In this document: positions 51,356 to 60,397 of the stretch, piece by piece
How positions within the stretch are numbered: position 1 is the first letter of the stretch
Layout: each line of letters begins with the position of its first letter
Assembly: GCA_043762325.1 (NCBI GenBank)
Contig: JAYUMU010000110.1
Location: forward strand, 1 to 62,453
From: JANXSS01 sp025356535
GTDB taxonomy: Bacteria; Pseudomonadota; Gammaproteobacteria; Burkholderiales; Burkholderiaceae_D
Length of the DNA: 62,453 nucleotides
Direction of reading: 5' to 3'
Made by a program: the position numbers and the translations under genes
The notes under the pieces: model-generated
Databases searched by the model: none
Seen by the model: only the letters and a program-made list of their open reading frames with translations
Told to the model about the DNA's origin: nothing

Positions 51356-52603
51356 TCAGATGACTTTTTCGGCGCGCAGCATGGCGATGGCGGCGGCGTC
51401 GTAGCCGAGCTGCTCCAGCACTTCCTCGGTATGCTCACCCAGCAGCGGCGAGCGGGTGACCTCGGTCGGGCTGTCGGACATCTTGATCGGATTGCCGACC
51501 GTCAGATACTTGCCGCGGGTCGGATGATCGATCTCGACGATCGTGCCGGTGGTGCGCAGCGACGGCTCCTCGGCGATCTCCTTCATCGACAGGATCGGGC
51601 CGCACGGAATGTCGTAGACGTTGAGGATATCCATCGCCTCGAACTTGGTCTTGGTCTTGGTCCATTCCTCCACCGTTGCAAAGATCGCCTTCAGGTGCGG
51701 CAGGCGCGCCGCCGCGGTTGCATACTCCTTGTGGGTGATCCACTCCTCGCGGCCGATCACCTTGCAGATGGCCGGCCACACCGGCGCCTGCGTGATGAAA
51801 TAGATGTACGCGTTCGGATCGGTTTCCCAGCCCTTGCATTTCAGGATCGAGCCGGGCTGGCCGCCGCCGGAGGCATTGCCGGCACGCGGCACCGTCTCGC
51901 CGAACGGCGTGTCCGGATACTGCGGATATTCCTTCATGATGCCGGTGCGGTCGAGCCGCTGCTGGTCGCGCAGCTTGACGCGGCAGAGGTTGAGCACGCT
52001 GTCCTGCATCGCCGCCAGCACTTTCTGGCCGCGGCCGGTGGTGTTGCGCTGGTACAGTGCGGCGACGATGCCAAGGGCGAGATGCAGGCCGGTGCCGCTG
52101 TCGCCGATCTGGGCGCCGGTGACCATCGGCGGGCCGTCGTCGAAACCGGTGGTCGAGGCCGAGCCGCCGGCGCATTGCGCGACGTTTTCATAGACCTTGC
52201 AATCCTCGTAGGGGCCGGGACCGAAGCCCTTGACCGAGGCCACCACCATGCGCGGATTGAGTTCATTGATGCGTTCCCAGGAAAACCCCATCCGGTCGAG
52301 CGCACCGGGTGCAAAGTTTTCCACCAGGACGTCGCACTGCTTGATCAGCGTTTCCAGCACTTCCTTGCCCTTGGGATTCTTGGTGTCGAGCGTAATCGAA
52401 CGCTTGTTATGATTTAGCATCGTAAAGTACAGACTGTCGGCGTCGGGCACGTCCCGCAGCTGCGCGCGGGTTGCGTCGCCCTCGCCGGCACGCTCCACCT
52501 TGATGACGTCGGCGCCGAACCATGCCAGTAACTGCGTGCAGGTGGGACCGGATTGAACATGCGTAAAATCGAGGATCTTGACGCCGTCTAGTGCTTTACT
52601 CAT
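51356..52603 (-). CDS. frc: Formyl-CoA:oxalate CoA-transferase, copy 1
   Basis: A class III CoA-transferase of 415 aa that swaps CoA from formyl-CoA to oxalate. The catalytic Asp168 lies in QIGDSGTGLHL, matching Asp169 of the Oxalobacter formigenes enzyme by position. The glycine loop reads ASGGGQPG. The N-terminus has KILDFTHVQSGPTCTQLLAWFGADV. It is clearly related to copy 2 at 54756 but diverged, for example in the glycine loop. It precedes the quinone oxidoreductase gene. A related CoA donor or acceptor cannot be excluded. Confidence 0.9.
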   Translation of the reverse strand: MSKALDGVKILDFTHVQSGPTCTQLLAWFGADVIKVERAGEGDATRAQLRDVPDADSLYFTMLNHNKRSITLDTKNPKGKEVLETLIKQCDVLVENFAPGALDRMGFSWERINELNPRMVVASVKGFGPGPYEDCKVYENVAQCAGGSASTTGFDDGPPMVTGAQIGDSGTGLHLALGIVAALYQRNTTGRGQKVLAAMQDSVLNLCRVKLRDQQRLDRTGIMKEYPQYPDTPFGETVPRAGNASGGGQPGSILKCKGWETDPNAYIYFITQAPVWPAICKVIGREEWITHKEYATAAARLPHLKAIFATVEEWTKTKTKFEAMDILNVYDIPCGPILSMKEIAEEPSLRTTGTIVEIDHPTRGKYLTVGNPIKMSDSPTEVTRSPLLGEHTEEVLEQLGYDAAAIAMLRAEKVI

Positions 52604-52722
52604 TTATTGCCTCCGTTTGATTAACATCTATTATCCCTGCCGAGGGCGACCTTGTATATCCTGCGTAACGTCGCGCCGCCGGTCGAGCACAAGAAATCGT
52701 CACCCCTACCGAGGATCGCCAC
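52604..52722. promoter_or_regulatory. Divergent spacer frc / HPP-CBS with Fnr-like half site
   Basis: The sequence TTGAT-TAAC-ATCTA near 52618-52631 matches TTGAT-N4-ATCAA at eight of ten positions. It sits just upstream of the leftward frc copy 1 and could be bound by a Crp/Fnr-type regulator. Weak evidence. Confidence 0.3.
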
Positions 52723-53922
52723 GTGAAATTGAAATGGCTGCTGAGCATTTTCCCCGCTCCGGGCGCGACCGATCGCTTCGAACGCATGCGCGCTTGCACC
52801 GGCGCGCTGTTCGGCCTGGTGCTGTGCGGCTCGTGCAGCCTGTTATTGCTGAGCACAGTACCGGGCGCGATCTGGCTGATCGCACCGATGGGCGCCTCGG
52901 CGGTACTGCTGTTTGCGTTGCCGGCCAGCCCGCTGGCGCAACCCTGGTCGATCATGGGCGGCAACGTGGTGGCCGCCCTGATCGGCGTGACCTGCGCAAA
53001 ACTGATCGGCACGCCCTTGCTGGCCGCATCGATTGCGGGTGCGGCGACGATCGCTGCGATGTTCGCCCTGCGCTGCCTGCATCCGCCCAGCGGCTCCATT
53101 GCACTGACGGCAGTGCTTGGCGGGCCGGCGGTTCTTGGCCTGGGATATGATTTTGTCGTCATTCCCGTCGCGCTCAATTCCCTGCTGCTGCTGGCAACTG
53201 CCCTGTTCTTCAACAACGCGACCGGGCGCCGTTATCCGCACCTCATGCAGTCGGCTGCGACGAACGTCCACCACACGAGAGACCCGTTGCCCACCGAGCG
53301 GCTGGGCATGATTCCCGAAGACCTCGACATCGTCCTGGCGCGCTACAACCAGGTGCTCGACATCAGCCGCGACGACCTCGAATCGATCCTGCTGGAGACC
53401 GAGCGCCAGGTCTACCAGCGCCGCTTCGGCGTGACCCATTGCGCCGACATCATGTCGCGCGACGTCATCAGCGTCCATTTCGGCACCGAATTGCAGACCG
53501 CATGGGACATGCTGCACCTGCATCGCCTGCCGGCGCTGCCCGTGGTCGACCGCGGCATGCGGGTCATCGGCATCATCACCAAGGCCGATTTCATCACGCA
53601 TGCGAACCTGCAAAAGCATGCCGGCTTCGCCAAACGTCTCAAGGCCTTCCTGCAGCCGATCCGCCACTCCCATTCGATCAAGCCGGAAGTCGTCGGCCAG
53701 GTCATGCACAAGGACGCGCAGGTGGCGCAGGCGCAGCAGCCGATCATCGAACTGGTGACGATCATGTCGGATGCGGGTGTCCATGCAATGCCGGTCATCG
53801 ACGAAAACCGCAAGCTCGTCGGCATGATCACGCAGTCGGACATGGTCGCTGCCCTCTACGAGAGCAACATGCAGGCCGCCGCCAATGCGCCGGCCATGGC
53901 GCTGCTCGCCGCCGAGAACTGA
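52723..53922 (+). CDS. HPP family membrane protein with two CBS domains
   Basis: A 399-aa protein beginning at GTG 52723 (GAGG 8 bases upstream). The N-terminal 180 residues form about four to five membrane helices with the family motif CLHPPSGS (around 123-130). The C-terminal part (about 235-390) contains two CBS domains (MSRDVISVHFG; VMHKDAQVAQ), which often bind adenosyl ligands. HPP proteins are thought to be membrane transporters or channels for small anions. Its place between the two frc genes suggests a link to oxalate or formate handling (inference). Confidence 0.85.
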   Translation: MKLKWLLSIFPAPGATDRFERMRACTGALFGLVLCGSCSLLLLSTVPGAIWLIAPMGASAVLLFALPASPLAQPWSIMGGNVVAALIGVTCAKLIGTPLLAASIAGAATIAAMFALRCLHPPSGSIALTAVLGGPAVLGLGYDFVVIPVALNSLLLLATALFFNNATGRRYPHLMQSAATNVHHTRDPLPTERLGMIPEDLDIVLARYNQVLDISRDDLESILLETERQVYQRRFGVTHCADIMSRDVISVHFGTELQTAWDMLHLHRLPALPVVDRGMRVIGIITKADFITHANLQKHAGFAKRLKAFLQPIRHSHSIKPEVVGQVMHKDAQVAQAQQPIIELVTIMSDAGVHAMPVIDENRKLVGMITQSDMVAALYESNMQAAANAPAMALLAAEN

Positions 53923-54012
53923 ACGTCCTTCGACGGACGACTGTTCAATCGGTCGGCTGCCTGACCGGGGCCGACAAGTTTCGGCGCAACCCGGGCGCTG
54001 AACGGAAAGTGC

Positions 54013-54357
54013 TTAGCTGCAGGCCTGGGTGCAACTGCGATACTGCACGTCACAGACTTGCAAACGTTCGAAGCGCCGGTCGCGAAAAGCTTGCGCCTCA
54101 GTGGGACGCAACTGCTGCGATTCGGGACGCACTTCCCTGCTCGCGGTAGCGTAGCGGTTGTTGTTCTGACTCATTGACAATACCGGGTTGGTGTCCTGAT
54201 GGGTAGCATGCTCCACCTGCGCACGGCAGTCCTGGCGCGCCGAAACACAGACCGGTTTGCACAAGGCCGCGCCAGAGACAGCTTTGGTGTCGTCCGAGGC
54301 ATGTGATGTCTGGACTAAACATGTCAGCAGCACGAAGAAACCGGCAAATCGCATCAT
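54013..54357 (-). CDS. Small exported Cys-containing protein, 114 aa
   Basis: A signal peptide covers residues 1-20 (MMRFAGFFVLLTCLVQTSHA). The mature part has CKPVCVSARQDC and, near the end, CDVQYRSCTQAC, six Cys in two clusters that probably form disulfides. A Gln/Asn-rich middle separates them. AGGAA lies 6 bases before ATG 54357. The gene is slightly AT-richer than its neighbours. Family not recognised. Confidence 0.7.
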   Translation of the reverse strand: MMRFAGFFVLLTCLVQTSHASDDTKAVSGAALCKPVCVSARQDCRAQVEHATHQDTNPVLSMSQNNNRYATASREVRPESQQLRPTEAQAFRDRRFERLQVCDVQYRSCTQACS

Positions 54358-54700
54358 AAAAAATTCCTAATGTAGCGGCTCAAGCTTGAAAGTGACCGTG
54401 CCCGCACTCTACCCGCAACGGCGTTTAACAAATTTAACGCACATGACGGCGCGGCCCCGTCCGGGCTGGTTGCAAAGGCGCTTGCAATCGACGGTGTCTG
54501 CGCGCATGCAATTGCGGTGCACTAGGCGTTTCGTCAATTGCTTTACTTTACGTTGAATGCATGGGGTCGGCAATCGCGGCGCTCCAATGTTTGACGATCT
54601 TTGCCCTCGACAAGGTCAGGTAGCCTTGCATGACTGACCGCGATGCAGCGCCAGACGCATCCGGAATGCCGATTCCCGCCTTCTTGCATGGCCCAAATGC

Positions 54701-54727
54701 AGACGGCGCCCGATCCGGGCGCCGTCT
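54701..54727 (-). terminator. Hairpin terminator after frc copy 2
   Basis: A perfect 12-bp stem (AGACGGCGCCCG with CGGGCGCCGTCT) around the loop ATC, about 30 bases past the stop of the leftward frc gene. Only a short T stretch follows. The rest of the 54358-54755 spacer holds no recognised gene. Confidence 0.7.
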
Positions 54728-54755
54728 TCGTCAGTGCGGCCTCAGGCCGCCGTCG

Positions 54756-56024
54756 TCAGATCACTTCTTTTGCATGCATCTCCGCGATCTGCTCTTTCGT
54801 GTAGCCCAGTTCGGCCAGCACTTCGTCGGAGTGCTCGCCCAGCAGCGGCGAGCCGGTGATCTCCGGCGTCATGCCCGAGAACTTGATCGGGCTGCCGACC
54901 GTCAGGTAGGTGCCGCGGGTCTTGTGCTTGACTTCGGTGATGGTGCCGCTGGCACGCAGCGATTCGTCTGCCAGGATTTCCTTCATCGTCAGCACCGGCG
55001 AGCAAGGGATGTCGAACTTGCGCAGTACATCCACGGCCTCGAACTTGGTCTTGTCCTTCAACCAGTCCTCGATCGTGGCGAAGATCTCGGTGATGTGCGG
55101 CTGGCGTGCCTTCGGCGTCATGTATGCCGGGTCGGTCTTCCACTCCGGCTTGCCGATGGCGTCGGCGATCGGACCCCAGGCATGGCCCTGCACGGTGAAA
55201 TAGATATAGGCGTTCGGATCGGTCTCCCAGCCCTTGCATTTCAGGATCCAGCCCGGCTGGCCGCCGCCGCCGGCATTGCCGCCGCGCGGCACGACGCCGT
55301 CCTTGAAGGCGTCCATCTCATGCGGATACTGCGGATATTCTTCCAGGTAGCCCAGGCGGTCCAGGCGCTGCTGGTCGCGCAGCTTGACGCGGCACAGGTT
55401 GATGACGCTGTCCTGCATCGACACGGCGACCTTCTGTCCCTTGCCGCTCTGCTGGCGGCCGATGATGGCCGTCAGGATGCCGATGGCCAGGTGCATGCCG
55501 GTGTTGGTGTCACCCAGGGCCGCAGCCGAGATGGTCGGTACTGCATTGTCACCCTTCCACCAGCCGGTGGTCGAAGCGGCGCCGCCGGCGCACTGCGCCA
55601 CGTTTTCGTAGACCTTCAGGTCCTCGTAGTGGTGGCCGTCCGAAAAACCCTTGACGGAGGCGAGGATCATCTTCGGATTCAGTTCCTGGATGCGGGCCCA
55701 GGTGAAACCCATGCGGTCCAGCGCGCCGGGCCCGAAGTTCTCGACCATCACGTCCGATTCGCGGATCAGCTTCTCCAGCACTTCCTTGCCCATCTGCTTC
55801 TTGGTGTCCAGCGTCAGCGAACGCTTGTTACTGTTTAACATCGTAAAGTACAGCGCGTCGACGTCCGGTATGTCCTGCAGCTGGGTGCGGGTGACGTCGC
55901 CGGAACCGGGGCGCTCGACCTTGATGACGTCGGCGCCGAACCAGGCCAGCATCTGGGTGCATGCCGGACCGGCCTGCACGTGGGTGAAGTCGATGATCTT
56001 GATACCTTCAAGCGGTTTGCTCAT
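54756..56024 (-). CDS. frc: Formyl-CoA:oxalate CoA-transferase, copy 2
   Basis: A 422-aa class III CoA-transferase, close in length to characterised Frc (428). Asp172 in ALGDTNTGMHL is the expected catalytic Asp, and the glycine loop reads AGGGGQPG, as in known Frc. It lies 111 bases downstream of oxc in the same direction and ends at a strong hairpin, so oxc-frc is probably one operon. Frc loads oxalate with CoA from formyl-CoA, the product of Oxc, closing the cycle. The upstream sequence contains a poly-T stretch. Confidence 0.95.
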   Translation of the reverse strand: MSKPLEGIKIIDFTHVQAGPACTQMLAWFGADVIKVERPGSGDVTRTQLQDIPDVDALYFTMLNSNKRSLTLDTKKQMGKEVLEKLIRESDVMVENFGPGALDRMGFTWARIQELNPKMILASVKGFSDGHHYEDLKVYENVAQCAGGAASTTGWWKGDNAVPTISAAALGDTNTGMHLAIGILTAIIGRQQSGKGQKVAVSMQDSVINLCRVKLRDQQRLDRLGYLEEYPQYPHEMDAFKDGVVPRGGNAGGGGQPGWILKCKGWETDPNAYIYFTVQGHAWGPIADAIGKPEWKTDPAYMTPKARQPHITEIFATIEDWLKDKTKFEAVDVLRKFDIPCSPVLTMKEILADESLRASGTITEVKHKTRGTYLTVGSPIKFSGMTPEITGSPLLGEHSDEVLAELGYTKEQIAEMHAKEVI

Positions 56025-56135
56025 GATGACGATTCCTTTTTTTGACTGTTTACTTGCTCATGAATCCAGGTGGGACAGCATGCCTGTGATCTTGTCTCGC
56101 CCCGCCTGCCGGCGTGCGCGGCAGGCGGTCGGCGC

Positions 56136-57908
56136 TTATTTCTTGCTCGCGCTGCTTTGCGGATTCAGGTTCGTCAGGCGGCCGCTTTCGGTGCCGGCCG
56201 TTTCATCGATGACGGCATTGATCAGGGTCGGCTTGCCCGAAGCGATCGCCTCCGTCAAAGCCTTGGTCAGTTCTTCCGGCGTGGTGACGTTGTAGCCGAT
56301 GCCGCCGAAGGCCTCGATCATCTTGTCGTAGCGCGCACCCTTGACGAAGACCGTCGGCGCGACATCGGCGCCGCCGGTCGGATTCACATCCGTGCCGCGA
56401 TAGACGCCGTTGTTGTTGAAGACGACGGTGGTGATCGGCAGGTTGTAGCGGCAGATGGTCTCCAGTTCCATGCCCGAGAAACCGAAGGCGCTGTCGCCCT
56501 CGATGGCCACCACCGGCAGGCGGCTCACCACCGCGGCGCCGATGGCATAGCCCATGCCGATGCCCATGATGCCCCAGGTGCCGGAATCGAAGCGCTTCCT
56601 CGGCTGGTACATGTCGATGATGCTGCGGGCATAGTCGAGCGTGTTGGCGCCTTCGTTGACGATGTTGATGTCGGGCCGCGTCTTCAGCACGTCGCGCATG
56701 GCGCGCAGCGCACTGTGGAAATTCATTGGCGTCGGATTCAACGCCAGGGTGGCTGCCATTTTGGCGAGGTTCTTATGCTTGCGCTCGTCGATGGCGCCGG
56801 TCCACTCTGCACCCGGCTTGGCAAACCCGGCATCGATGCCCTTGACCAGTTCGGCCACGCAGGAACCGATGTCGCCGATGAGCGGTGCGGCGATCGCCAC
56901 GTTGCTGTCGATTTCGGTCGGCGAGATGTCGATCTGGATGAACTGCTTCGGCTTGCCCCAGGTCTTGCCCTTGCCGTGCGAAAGCAGCCAGTTCAGGCGC
57001 GCGCCGATCAGCAGCACGACGTCGGCCTCGGCCAGAACGAACGAACGGGCAGCCGAGGCGCATTGCGCATGCGTATCCGGCAGCAGACCCTTTGCCATCG
57101 ACATCGGCAGGTAGGGGATGCCGGATTTTTCGACCAGTGCGCGGATGGCGTCATCCGCCTGCGCGTAGGCTGCGCCCTTGCCCAGCAGGATCAGGGGGCG
57201 CTTTGCGGTCTTGAGCAAATCGAGTGCGCGCTGGACCGAGTCCGGCGCCGGAATCTGGCGCGGCACGGCGTCGACCACGCGCACCAGCGACTTCCTGCCG
57301 TGTTCGGCGTCGAGCGACTGCGCCAGCAACTGCGCCGGCAAATCGAGGTAGACGCCGCCCGGACGGCCGGATACCGCCGCGCGAATCGCCCGGGCAATGC
57401 CGATGCCGATGTCTTCTGCCTTGTTGATGCGGTAGGACGCCTTGGCATACGGCTTGGCGGCATTTAACTGGTCCATCTCTTCATAGTCGCCCTGCTGCAG
57501 GTCGACGATCTCGCGCTCGGACGAGCCCGAGATCAAAATCATCGGGAAGCAGTTGGTGGTGGCGTTTGCCAGCGCAGTCAGGCCGTTCAGGAAGCCCGGC
57601 GCCGACACCGTCAGGCAAATGCCCGGCCTTTGCGTCATGAAGCCGGCGATCGCCGCTGCATTGCCCGCATGCTGCTCGTGGCGAAAGCCGATGAAGCGCA
57701 TGCCTTCGGCTTGCGCCAGCCGCGCCAGATCGGTGATCGGAATGCCGACCAGGCCGAAGATGGTGTCGATGTCATTGGCTTTCAGGGCATCGATGACAAG
57801 GTGGAAACCGTCGGTCAGTGCGGGCGTGACCGGCGCTGCTGCATCCTGATTCTGTTTTTCCAGCAGGGCGGTCTCGTCGTTCTCGTTTTTTGTCAATACT
57901 GAGGACAT
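56136..57908 (-). CDS. oxc: Oxalyl-CoA decarboxylase
   Basis: A 590-aa thiamine diphosphate enzyme converting oxalyl-CoA to formyl-CoA and CO2. Glu78 in RFIGFRHEQHAGNAA is the cofactor-activating Glu. The diphosphate/Mg motif is EGDSAFGFSGMELETICRYN followed by VVFNNNGVY. The body (LVGIPITDLARLAQAEGM) is typical of Oxc. The extra N-terminal 25 residues are hydrophilic. ATG 57908 has AGGAGA 6 bases upstream; a longer frame from 57998 is not needed. It is divergent from a Crp/Fnr-type regulator. Confidence 0.96.
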   Translation of the reverse strand: MSSVLTKNENDETALLEKQNQDAAAPVTPALTDGFHLVIDALKANDIDTIFGLVGIPITDLARLAQAEGMRFIGFRHEQHAGNAAAIAGFMTQRPGICLTVSAPGFLNGLTALANATTNCFPMILISGSSEREIVDLQQGDYEEMDQLNAAKPYAKASYRINKAEDIGIGIARAIRAAVSGRPGGVYLDLPAQLLAQSLDAEHGRKSLVRVVDAVPRQIPAPDSVQRALDLLKTAKRPLILLGKGAAYAQADDAIRALVEKSGIPYLPMSMAKGLLPDTHAQCASAARSFVLAEADVVLLIGARLNWLLSHGKGKTWGKPKQFIQIDISPTEIDSNVAIAAPLIGDIGSCVAELVKGIDAGFAKPGAEWTGAIDERKHKNLAKMAATLALNPTPMNFHSALRAMRDVLKTRPDINIVNEGANTLDYARSIIDMYQPRKRFDSGTWGIMGIGMGYAIGAAVVSRLPVVAIEGDSAFGFSGMELETICRYNLPITTVVFNNNGVYRGTDVNPTGGADVAPTVFVKGARYDKMIEAFGGIGYNVTTPEELTKALTEAIASGKPTLINAVIDETAGTESGRLTNLNPQSSASKK

Positions 57909-58170
57909 GCTATCTCCTGTAAATTCGTTCTGGGGCGGCTTCGTTTGACGCTCTTGCACGCCAGGAGTGCCGTCTGGTTGCCTGGCCTGCATGCACATGG
58001 CCGGTAGGAACTGTCACCGCAATCGATGCGGCAAAATGATGCTGCAGTACGTATTGCGTGCAGCCCTGCATGAAGTAGCGGAATCATATCGACCCTGTAC
58101 AACCGGCCTCATTGACCGGGGTCAATTTTCGCCGCATGATGTTCGATTGTCCTTGATTGGTGAAGTCAAA
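57909..58170. promoter_or_regulatory. Divergent oxc / regulator control region with TTGAC-N4-GTCAA operator
   Basis: The perfect palindrome TTGAC-CGGG-GTCAA at 58112-58125 fits the Crp/Fnr operator class TTGAT-N4-ATCAA. It lies about 45 bases before the proposed start of the regulator and about 200 bases from the oxc start. It argues that the regulator is translated from a start downstream of the palindrome. Confidence 0.65.
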
Positions 58171-58779
58171 TTGTCATCGCTACTGAGCCATCCGGAACGC
58201 AATATCATCCGCGTACAGTTACGGCAGAATACTGCGCTCAAGGAGCTCAACGCCGAGGAACTGATCGAACTCGAAGCCCTGCTGTCGATCGTCGACTGTC
58301 ACAAGGGCGAATTCCTGCTGCACCAGGGCGTACACGACATGGAGCAGTATTTCATCGTCGATGGCATCTTGAAGCGTGTCGTGACGAACCAGGATGCAAA
58401 GGAAATGATCCTGCGCTTTGCCGACGCAAACGACATGGAAACCAGTTATGCCGCATGGCGGCTGAAGACGCCGACACCCTACAGCGTGGTGTGCGTGACC
58501 AAGGCGCGGGTGGCAAAACTGCCGCTGCCGCAATGGATCGCCTTCATGGACCGCCATCCCGCCCTCAAGCATTCGTTTGAATATGAAGTCATGCGACTGA
58601 TGAGTGAAATCATGGGACATACGATCACCTTGCATCTGCTCGACGCACCGGGGCGCGTCCATCGCTTCCTGCGCAAGCATCCGGAACTCTTCGACCGGAT
58701 ACCGAAAAAGGAGCTCGCGGCATACCTGAACCTGTCTGCGGAAACCCTCAGCCGGCTCAAACACCAGGGCAAGATCTGA
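58171..58779 (+). CDS. Crp/Fnr family transcription regulator, probable control of oxalate genes
   Basis: A cyclic-nucleotide-like beta-roll (GEFLLHQGVHDMEQYFIVDG) and a C-terminal helix-turn-helix (PKKELAAYLNLSAETLSRLKHQ). The recognition helix has E-T-L-S-R, like the ExxSR of Fnr that reads TTGAT, consistent with the upstream palindrome. No N-terminal Cys cluster is present, so it is not an Fe-S Fnr. TTG 58171 (GGTGAA 8 bases upstream, 202 aa) is my preferred start. Longer frames beginning at 57967 or 58036 would contain the operator. The effector is unknown. Confidence 0.75.
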   Translation: MSSLLSHPERNIIRVQLRQNTALKELNAEELIELEALLSIVDCHKGEFLLHQGVHDMEQYFIVDGILKRVVTNQDAKEMILRFADANDMETSYAAWRLKTPTPYSVVCVTKARVAKLPLPQWIAFMDRHPALKHSFEYEVMRLMSEIMGHTITLHLLDAPGRVHRFLRKHPELFDRIPKKELAAYLNLSAETLSRLKHQGKI

Positions 58780-58934
58780 ACGGCGCTGGTGGCGACGTTT
58801 CGACAACCGCACGGAAAGCGGGTTCGTAGATATCACCGGTCATGATGTTGGGTATAGGAAACTGAAATTGGAGGAATACCAGCGATCGCACTAGTATGTG
58901 TTCATCGCCGAATTTCACCTTTCAGGAGCTTTCA

Positions 58935-59093
58935 ATGACCACCGCAACCACCCAATTTTTCGCCGCCAAGCCTGCTACCGTTTCGAACCCGCTGCTGGCA
59001 ATCGTGTCGTTCCTGCTGAGCGTCAATCTGCGCGAATCGCTGGCCACCGAGTCGGTCGCGCAAGCAGAAGGCGCTTATACCTGGGGCATGTAA
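58935..59093 (+). CDS. Small hypothetical protein, 52 aa
   Basis: AGGAG lies 6 bases before ATG 58935. The product has one moderately hydrophobic segment (residues 15-30, VSNPLLAIVSFLLSVN) and a short acidic/Gly tail ending YTWGM. The good ribosome binding site and isolated position suggest a real small gene; the function is unknown. Confidence 0.55.
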   Translation: MTTATTQFFAAKPATVSNPLLAIVSFLLSVNLRESLATESVAQAEGAYTWGM

Positions 59094-59159
59094 TCCAGCA
59101 AAAGGCATGCTGCAGGCGCAGCTGCCAGATTTGACGATGCCGGCCATGTGCCGGCATCG

Positions 59160-59378
59160 TTACGTCAGGCGCCGCACCGTGACGCGATCGATGAAGAATT
59201 CGCCGTCGATGCACTTGCGGTGAGGCACCGCTGCCATTTCGAAGCCGGGCGCGCCATCGGCGATCCATTGCTGCACGAGTGCATCAAAGGCAGTCAGGGG
59301 CAGGCCGAGCTGGGCCGCCGAGATGACGAATCGGGCGCCTGCGGGCTGACGGGCGACGATCTGTTCCAAAATTGCCAT
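59160..59378 (-). CDS. Hypothetical protein, 72 aa
   Basis: The start at 59378 (MAILEQIVARQPAG) is the likely Met in a longer open frame; no strong ribosome binding site was found. The short protein has a helical N-terminal half (ISAAQLGLPLTAFDALVQQW) and an ending RKCIDGEFFIDRVTVRRLT. It resembles small DNA-binding-like or toxin-antitoxin-sized proteins, but no family is recognised. Divergent from the gene at 59461. Confidence 0.5.
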   Translation of the reverse strand: MAILEQIVARQPAGARFVISAAQLGLPLTAFDALVQQWIADGAPGFEMAAVPHRKCIDGEFFIDRVTVRRLT

Positions 59379-59460
59379 GGCATGCGAAGTCCGGTAATGA
59401 GGTTGGCAATGATAGCGCGCGGCGCCGAAAAAAGGCCCTTGATGGTGTACCCTGTCGACC

Positions 59461-59898
59461 ATGAACAATGATACTGACATCGAACTGTGCGGCCCCTTCA
59501 CGGTGCGCGACAGTTCCGGCAATCCGCGCGACATCGCCTCGATTCGCATCTTCGACGAGGGCTACGGCATCATCGACGTCTACGTACACATGGTCGCATC
59601 CATGGAGGACGACCGGCTCTATGAAGACGGCGTGCTGGTCGGCCAGATAATGGCCCGCCTGCGTCAGCTTGGCTACGCCGGACCGGATTTCGGCCATGGC
59701 GACCTGGGACTGCAGGACGACCGCCTGATCGTGCTCGAAGCGCCGGAAGCCTTCAACGGCTTTGCCGCCAGCCGTGGCTGGAAGAACCTGGCCGAAGAAT
59801 TCGCCGAAGAAGATACCGAGACTGCCGCCGGCGGTGTACCGGGCGTACCATCAACCACCTTGCTCGATGCGCTGATGCGCAAGTTCAAGGCTTCCTGA
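59461..59898 (+). CDS. Hypothetical acidic protein, 145 aa
   Basis: A soluble, Asp/Glu-rich protein with segments FTVRDSSGNPRDIASIRIFD and QLGYAGPDFGHGDLGLQDDR. The C-terminus has EEFAEEDTE then a short basic end. Codon use is native. No recognised family and no strong ribosome binding site. It is followed by another unknown gene at 59966 in the same direction. Confidence 0.6.
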   Translation: MNNDTDIELCGPFTVRDSSGNPRDIASIRIFDEGYGIIDVYVHMVASMEDDRLYEDGVLVGQIMARLRQLGYAGPDFGHGDLGLQDDRLIVLEAPEAFNGFAASRGWKNLAEEFAEEDTETAAGGVPGVPSTTLLDALMRKFKAS

Positions 59899-59965
59899 AG
59901 CCGCCACGAATGATGCTGTCTGACTACCGCACCCACCGACTTTCCACCAGCGATTGCGAATCAAC

Positions 59966-60334
59966 ATGAAGGATGAGGCACTTGGCAAGGATGAATACGA
60001 CGCCTTGACGCAGATCGCCGCCGGCATGCGCGGCGGCCGTCCGAGCGCCTGCGTTGCGCGCAATTCGAAACGCCTGGCCGGATTGAAGTTTGTCGCCTAT
60101 GGCAAGGACGGCAGCCTTGCGCTGACCGAAAAAGGCGAGCAGACGCTGTTCATCCGCGCCTGCATCGACGGCCTGCGGGCAATCGCCGGCGATCCGCTTG
60201 CAGCGCTGGCGCCGGAGGTCAGGATGTTCCTCGGGAAGAAGGGCCACATGGTGCCGCGCGCCGATGCCGATGGTTACGAACTGACGCCACGCGGCCGCGA
60301 AAGCCTGGCAGACATCGAACAGACGGCGCGCTGA
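59966..60334 (+). CDS. Hypothetical protein, 122 aa
   Basis: A basic, mixed helix/strand protein from ATG 59966. The core has SKRLAGLKFVAYGKDGSLALTEKGEQTLFIRACIDGLRAI and a second unit DADGYELTPRGRESL. The two TxxG/RGxE turns resemble winged-helix hairpins (xLTEKGxxxL), so a small DNA-binding role is possible but unproven. It converges on the ketopantoate-reductase-like gene at 60398. Confidence 0.6.
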   Translation: MKDEALGKDEYDALTQIAAGMRGGRPSACVARNSKRLAGLKFVAYGKDGSLALTEKGEQTLFIRACIDGLRAIAGDPLAALAPEVRMFLGKKGHMVPRADADGYELTPRGRESLADIEQTAR

Positions 60335-60397
60335 GGCATGCCCCGCCGGGGCGCCGCGCCCTGCGCAGCACGCCCCGTTACCGATACGACCGTGGCC

